The notes under the pieces were generated by a model, which saw nothing but the letters and a program-made list of their open reading frames with translations, did no database searches and had not been told where the DNA came from. From Dallia pectoralis (lineage: Eukaryota; Chordata; Actinopteri; Esociformes; Umbridae): a stretch of 64,000 nt of DNA. Positions 59,560-64,000 of the stretch are shown here, one piece after another; within the stretch, counting starts at the first letter, position 1, and the number at the start of each line of letters is the position of its first letter. The DNA lies in contig CM055736.1 in assembly GCA_029465975.1 (NCBI GenBank), positions 8,360,238-8,424,237 of the forward strand, given 5' to 3'. The position numbers were made by a program, and so were the translations under genes.

Positions 59560-60445
59560 AAAATATATATAAGTATGTATATAAAGAGAAGAGGAACATA
59601 ATGCATATAAAAGTATGTATATATAAAGAAGAGAAACATAATGAATGCATATATAAGTATGTATATATAGAGAAGAGGAACATAATGAATGCATATATAA
59701 GTATGTATATATAGAGAAGAGGAACATAATGAATGCATATATAAGTATGTATATATAGAGAAGAGGAACATAATGAATGCATATATAAGTATGTATATAA
59801 AGAGAAGAGGAACATAATGAATGCATATATAAGTATGTATATATAGAGAAGAGGAACATAATGAATGCATATATAAGTATGTATATAAAGAGAAGAGGAA
59901 CATAATGAATGCATATATAAGTATGTATATAAAGAGAAGAGGAACATAATGAATGCATATATAAGTATGTATATATAGAGAAGAGGAACATAATGAATGC
60001 ATATATAAGTATGTATATAAAGAGAAGAGGAACATAATGAATGCATATATAAGTATGTATATATAGAGAAGAGGAACATAATGAATGCATATATAAGTAT
60101 GTATATATAAAGAGAAGATGAACATAATGAATGCATATATAAGTATGTATATAAAGAGAAGATGAACATAATGAATGCATATATAAGTATGTATATATAA
60201 AGAGAAGAGGAACATAATGAATGCATATATAAGTATGTATATAAAGAGAAGAGGAACATAATGAATGCATATATAATTATGTATATATAAAGAGAAGGAA
60301 CATAATGAATGCATATATAATTATGTATATATAGAACAGAGGAACATAATGAATGCATATATAAGTATGTATATATAGAACAGAGGAACATAATGAATGC
60401 ATATATAAGTATGTATATATAGAACAGAGGAACATAATGAATGCA
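59560..60445. repeat. 44-bp AT-rich minisatellite, about 20 copies
   Basis: The unit is gaacataatgaatgcatata, taagtatgtatatatagaga, agag, with 42-46 bp variants. All three - strand frames stay open (up to 323 codons of Leu/Ile/Tyr/Phe) by composition. It lies about 300 bp upstream of the ATG of the - strand gene. Confidence 0.95.
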
Positions 60446-60489
60446 GATGATTCCATTCTCATGAACTGCTTGAAACTGTGGCATTTACA

Positions 60490-60875
60490 CAAAAAGGCCT
60501 AGTTGGCAACGGTTTTGGATCAAGATAGCAAAAGGAAAGTATCTAAATGTCTTAGAAAAGTTCACAGGGCACAAGAAGTCACTGAACAGTGTGGCGAGTA
60601 TGAAAGTGATGGGAATCCTATGCTATATGGCCTTCGTACTCTCCAGATCTCAACCAAAGTGTACACTTTTTTGGAAATTTTGGCCCGATGTGTTAGACAT
60701 CGTTCTCCTGCACCATTATCAAAACACAAAATGAGGAAATATCTTTTGGAGGAAAGGTGTGCCATCCCTCCTGTAGAGTCACAAGAATATATGCCAAGGC
60801 GCTTTGAAGCTGTTCTGGCGGCTCGTGGCTCAACAGCTTACAGAGACATTTACATTTTCTGGTTTTAGGCTGAAT
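60490..60875 (+). mobile_element. decayed Tc1-like transposase 3' part
   Basis: A 121-codon + frame ends YMPRRFEAVLAARGSTAYR, the usual C-terminus of a fish Tc1 transposase family (MPRR..A...A.GG..PY). Upstream, gtactctccagatctcaacc is a broken form of the SPDLNP motif. The N-terminal part is missing. Confidence 0.6.
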
Positions 60876-60984
60876 GTTACTAAATGCAATTTGTGATGTT
60901 GCTTTCTCATTCGCTTTATCACCCGTGTGTATACATACACACAATACATCAAATGTTTGATGTCTTCTAGAAATGACTTTGTTG

Positions 60985-61205
60985 AAAAGAACATCAATTG
61001 TCTCCATTAAAACACCATGAAATTGATCAGAAAAGCATGTAGACATTGTTAATGTTGTAAAGGACTATTGTAGCTGTCAACAGCTGATTCTCAATGGAAT
61101 ATCTACATAAGTGTTCAGGGCCCTTTATCATTGGAATCTCACCTGTTTTTCAATGCCATGTGTTTGCTTATCAAATTAATAATATCCTTTTAAAACGCCA
61201 ATGTA
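60985..61205. mobile_element. Tc1-type element end fragment
   Basis: It contains gtagacattgttaatgttgt, actattgtagctgtcaacag and gatatt-type tail sequence (aatggaatatctacataagt) that I know from a salmonid Tc1-like element. It may belong to the same insertion as the fragment just upstream. Confidence 0.45.
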
Positions 61206-62120
61206 TCAGAATTTCTTTTTATTTTAAACCAACGATTATCACAAACAAATGTATTTGGCAGTTTCCGGCAGCCTTTATAAGGTACAGGTAATATAGTTTG
61301 ATGTCTCCGGAAGTGGCATGTCAGAAGTTGAGTAAATGTGAGACTGACGGTAGTACTACAGAGTACTACATGTCCCTGCCGTTAAAAACACATGGGAATA
61401 AATTCCCAGTACTCACTCACACATGTGTTTGTGTCTTTTTCCAGTCAGACAGAGACACAGCATAATATTTACAGCTGTTTCACCAGTGGCGCCGCTAATG
61501 AAATACTCCATCACTGGTGACATAGGGTTCACTTCTAAAACACAGCTGCCGTGACAAATAATGTTGTTTTTTGTATTAGCGATTTCACAAGTGTGTGGAA
61601 GACCTAACAAACACACTTCCAAGTTCAAAGTGCAGCGAATATATCCAGTGGAAATATCATCAACAAATTTGTCATGTCTGTCAGATGTTTTGATTGGTTG
61701 CTGAACATTTTCTCTCCCCTTTGGCCCCTCCCATATAACCCAATATAATCAGTTGAAAACAAACGAACAAACGAACGTCTTATGCCAAGCAAACTTCGTC
61801 GATGTACATAACGAGACCATTTGACATGAGACAATGGGACTGGCAGCCAACACAACAGTCATTCTATTTTTCAGAGCAACAAAACAATCATCTGTAAAAA
61901 CTGAAATGCAGGATAACAGTGACATCTCAAATCGCGCTGAAAGTGAATATTTATCTGAATTTAAATACAGCGACAATCCATCTGGTTGTTGTTTTTAATA
62001 TTCCTCTCATAATTGACAGCATGCATAATCTGCATAAAACTGCCTCATTGATCTCTTTTCATTCCATTTGCAGCAGGGACAATACTTTTAATTACTTACA
62101 GTAACAATCGACATTAATAT
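61206..62120. other. nothing recognised
   Basis: Only short open frames. Confidence 0.4.
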
Positions 62121-62164
62121 TCATAGCTACTATCTATACCGCCTGTGTAACAGATCCAATCTAT

Positions 62165-62300
62165 TAACTGCTGACGTTGGGCTTGTTCTATGGTGTTGAG
62201 CTCAACACCCCCAATGGGACCAACGATGGGATGTTTACTACACCTTTCTGTATCAATAAGGACCCTCCATCCATCATGTACATTAGGTCTAAGGTTGATA
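62165..62300 (+). pseudogene. CAP-Gly-like segment, possible exon relic
   Basis: The + frame reads LGLFYGVELNTPNGTNDGMF, close to the CAP-Gly motif (F.GVELD.P.G.NDG.). The expected next part (G..YF.C) is not kept: TTPFC follows. A stop lies just upstream in frame and no clear donor follows. It may be a decayed exon of a CAP-Gly protein or chance. Confidence 0.25.
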
Positions 62301-63504
62301 ATCCTCAACCCCACCCCCGAGTCATCCATATTCCTCTGGGTCATCGTCCTCTATTAGCCCCGCATCCGGGTGTCTTTCTGCCTAATACAGAGTTATTCAT
62401 CGCTAGTTCACTGCATTGACGCACCTCTACGAAAAATGGCTTTCGCGTGAAAAAAAACCTGTTTAATTAGCTGCGTGACACAATGAGGGAAAAACGTACA
62501 GCAAGGGAAACGTTGTGTATGCGCGTGCGTGTGTGTGTGAATGAGACTGTGCTTGCTTGTATTGTGCATGAAAGCTGGTTACTGCTGAACTTCCTGTGAA
62601 GATTTCATTTGGTTACACAGCAAATCAATTCATATTTAAACAAGAAGATTAATTGGTTCTTGCGTTACATATTTTAAAAGAGCACTTTCTCCCTTTGTCG
62701 TCCTCGAAAAAATGGCCTCCTTTTCATTGTATTATGAATGCTCTACTTCAACTGGGAGAGACGTTCAGCAGAAATTCTTCTCTCAGTTCCTGGTAGACTG
62801 AGAGTTCTACTGTAATCATTAGAGAACAGATAGCCTAGTAGATGGCTATGTGATTTTAGGAAATATTTTACAGTTTTAGGAATACATGCCGTTGATGTGG
62901 ATTCTCTCTGGTCTTGCAATGAAACAACAGTGAATACATCTTACTGAAAATGTATTTAAAACCTGTGATACTTGAGTGAGGACGCTGGTGCTTTTAGCTG
63001 CTACGCAGCAGACAGCTTAACCGTGTGAATCCCAATATAACACTTAGCTTAGTGTATTATAATATTCTAACAGCTGGAGCTTCTGTGAAAGAGAAAGCAG
63101 TGGTGACTAGTGGCTTAATTAGGAGAGAGTGGCATCTGTGAGAAAGAGCAAAGAAAGAAAGCAAGATTAAGTTGGAAGAGATTTTGCCTTGAGAGACAGG
63201 ACAAACATAGGTAAAAAAGAGACATGATGCAACAACACCCTTATGAACTAGGACCTTTGTGGGCAGAAGCAAATAAAATGACCTGTTTCAATGTCTTTGC
63301 TGTCCTGGAGTATATTTAGGAGAGGCCAGTGTCTCCTCCAGCCTCTCCAGTCTCAGTCTGGTGTGAAGTCACATTGAACACATCCGGCTCATACTGTGGT
63401 TCCCTTGTAGACAACTAGACATATCTATCAATGCACATGCAGTTAATTGCTTTTCACAGGTATCAGGCCAATGGATGGATGCAGGACCATTGTTTTAATC
63501 AACC
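62301..63504. other. nothing recognised
   Basis: A short gcgcgtgcgtgtgtgtgtg run lies near 62521-62540. No gene supported. Confidence 0.4.
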
Positions 63505-63705
63505 AGACACAACGGCCCACCGGCTGACACTACGGCCCACCGGCAGACACTACGGCCCACCGGCAGACACTACGGCCCACCGGCAGACACTACGGCCCAC
63601 CGGCAGACACTACGGCCCAGCCGGCAGGCACTACGGCCCAGCCGGCAGACAAAACGGCCCAGCCGGCAGACACTACGTCCCACCGGCAGACACTACGGCC
63701 CATCT
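63505..63705. repeat. 20-21-bp minisatellite, about 10 copies
   Basis: The unit is cccaccggcagacactacgg, with a cccagccggcaggcac variant of 21 bp in the later half. The open + frame through it (His/Arg/Thr-rich) is an artefact. Confidence 0.93.
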
Positions 63706-64000
63706 CCCTAATGAGATTATTTCTCAAGAAAAATAATATTTTTTCAAGCCCTTTAAACCTGTAATTGTTTCTCCTCTGAGACTGTCACTATGAGACAAGT
63801 TCCCAATCTAGAGCACTAAAAATTATTTCAGTAAATAATGAGAATGAATACAAATGATCTATTATAATGTTTACAGGTGTTGAGATTATGTAGGTGTGCA
63901 TAGCACCCCTCAAGAGTCTAAAGTCACCACTGCCAAATTGATACAGTGTGTAACAGCTAGTCAACAGTAACAATAACAGAGTCTTTTTAATTCGACATCA

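Noticed and set aside
59513..60484. 323-, 258- and 238-codon open frames (-) rich in Leu, Ile, Tyr and Phe, like a membrane protein
   Set aside because: They are translations of the 44-bp AT-rich array in three frames; the hydrophobic look is due to composition.

Overview
This is a vertebrate genomic window, almost certainly from a teleost fish. Its main gene is split into many small GT-AG exons. Introns are kilobases long, and repeats include several Tc1/mariner families, tRNA-derived SINE pieces, an L2-type LINE remnant and many minisatellites. The Tc1 and SINE types resemble those I know from salmonids and pike (Protacanthopterygii); that placement is from memory, not from a search.

The main gene, on the + strand from 3858 to 50947, is abtb3 (formerly btbd11), an ankyrin-repeat and BTB/POZ protein. 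I could place 16 consecutive coding exons with matching phases and no frame break, about 733 residues. They run from a histone-fold-like N-terminal region, through ankyrin repeats and the BTB and BACK domains, to a C-terminus ending in Ser-Val-Val. The large first coding exon of the family is not seen and should lie upstream of the window. Its 3'UTR begins with a minisatellite.

A second, small gene lies tail-to-tail with it on the - strand (59255 to 56510). It has two exons and encodes about 167 residues with a coiled-coil-like stretch. I do not recognise it.

The introns are rich in tandem arrays: a 3.2 kb 26-bp array with a 910-bp higher-order period (intron 2), a 33-bp array (intron 2), a 57-bp array open on both strands (intron 3), a TATG-rich tract (intron 3), a 48-bp array in intron 5, CA-rich repeats starting inside the exon 9 donor, and a 222-bp GT run after exon 15. 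The 48-bp array is the most unusual feature. Each copy carries the 3' splice site and first bases of exon 6, which gives 15 decoy acceptors. Every decoy would lead to an in-frame stop after five codons.

Mobile elements include one full-length Tc1-like element (29639-31238) with near-identical ends but a broken transposase, and at least five decayed Tc1 fragments. Downstream of abtb3 there is a small hAT/MITE-like palindromic element and a cluster of four tRNA-like sequences (54745-55260). The right end (57-64 kb) holds the unknown gene, a 44-bp AT-rich minisatellite upstream of it, Tc1 debris, a short CAP-Gly-like segment and a 20-bp minisatellite. I found no prokaryotic features, CRISPR arrays or rRNA genes.
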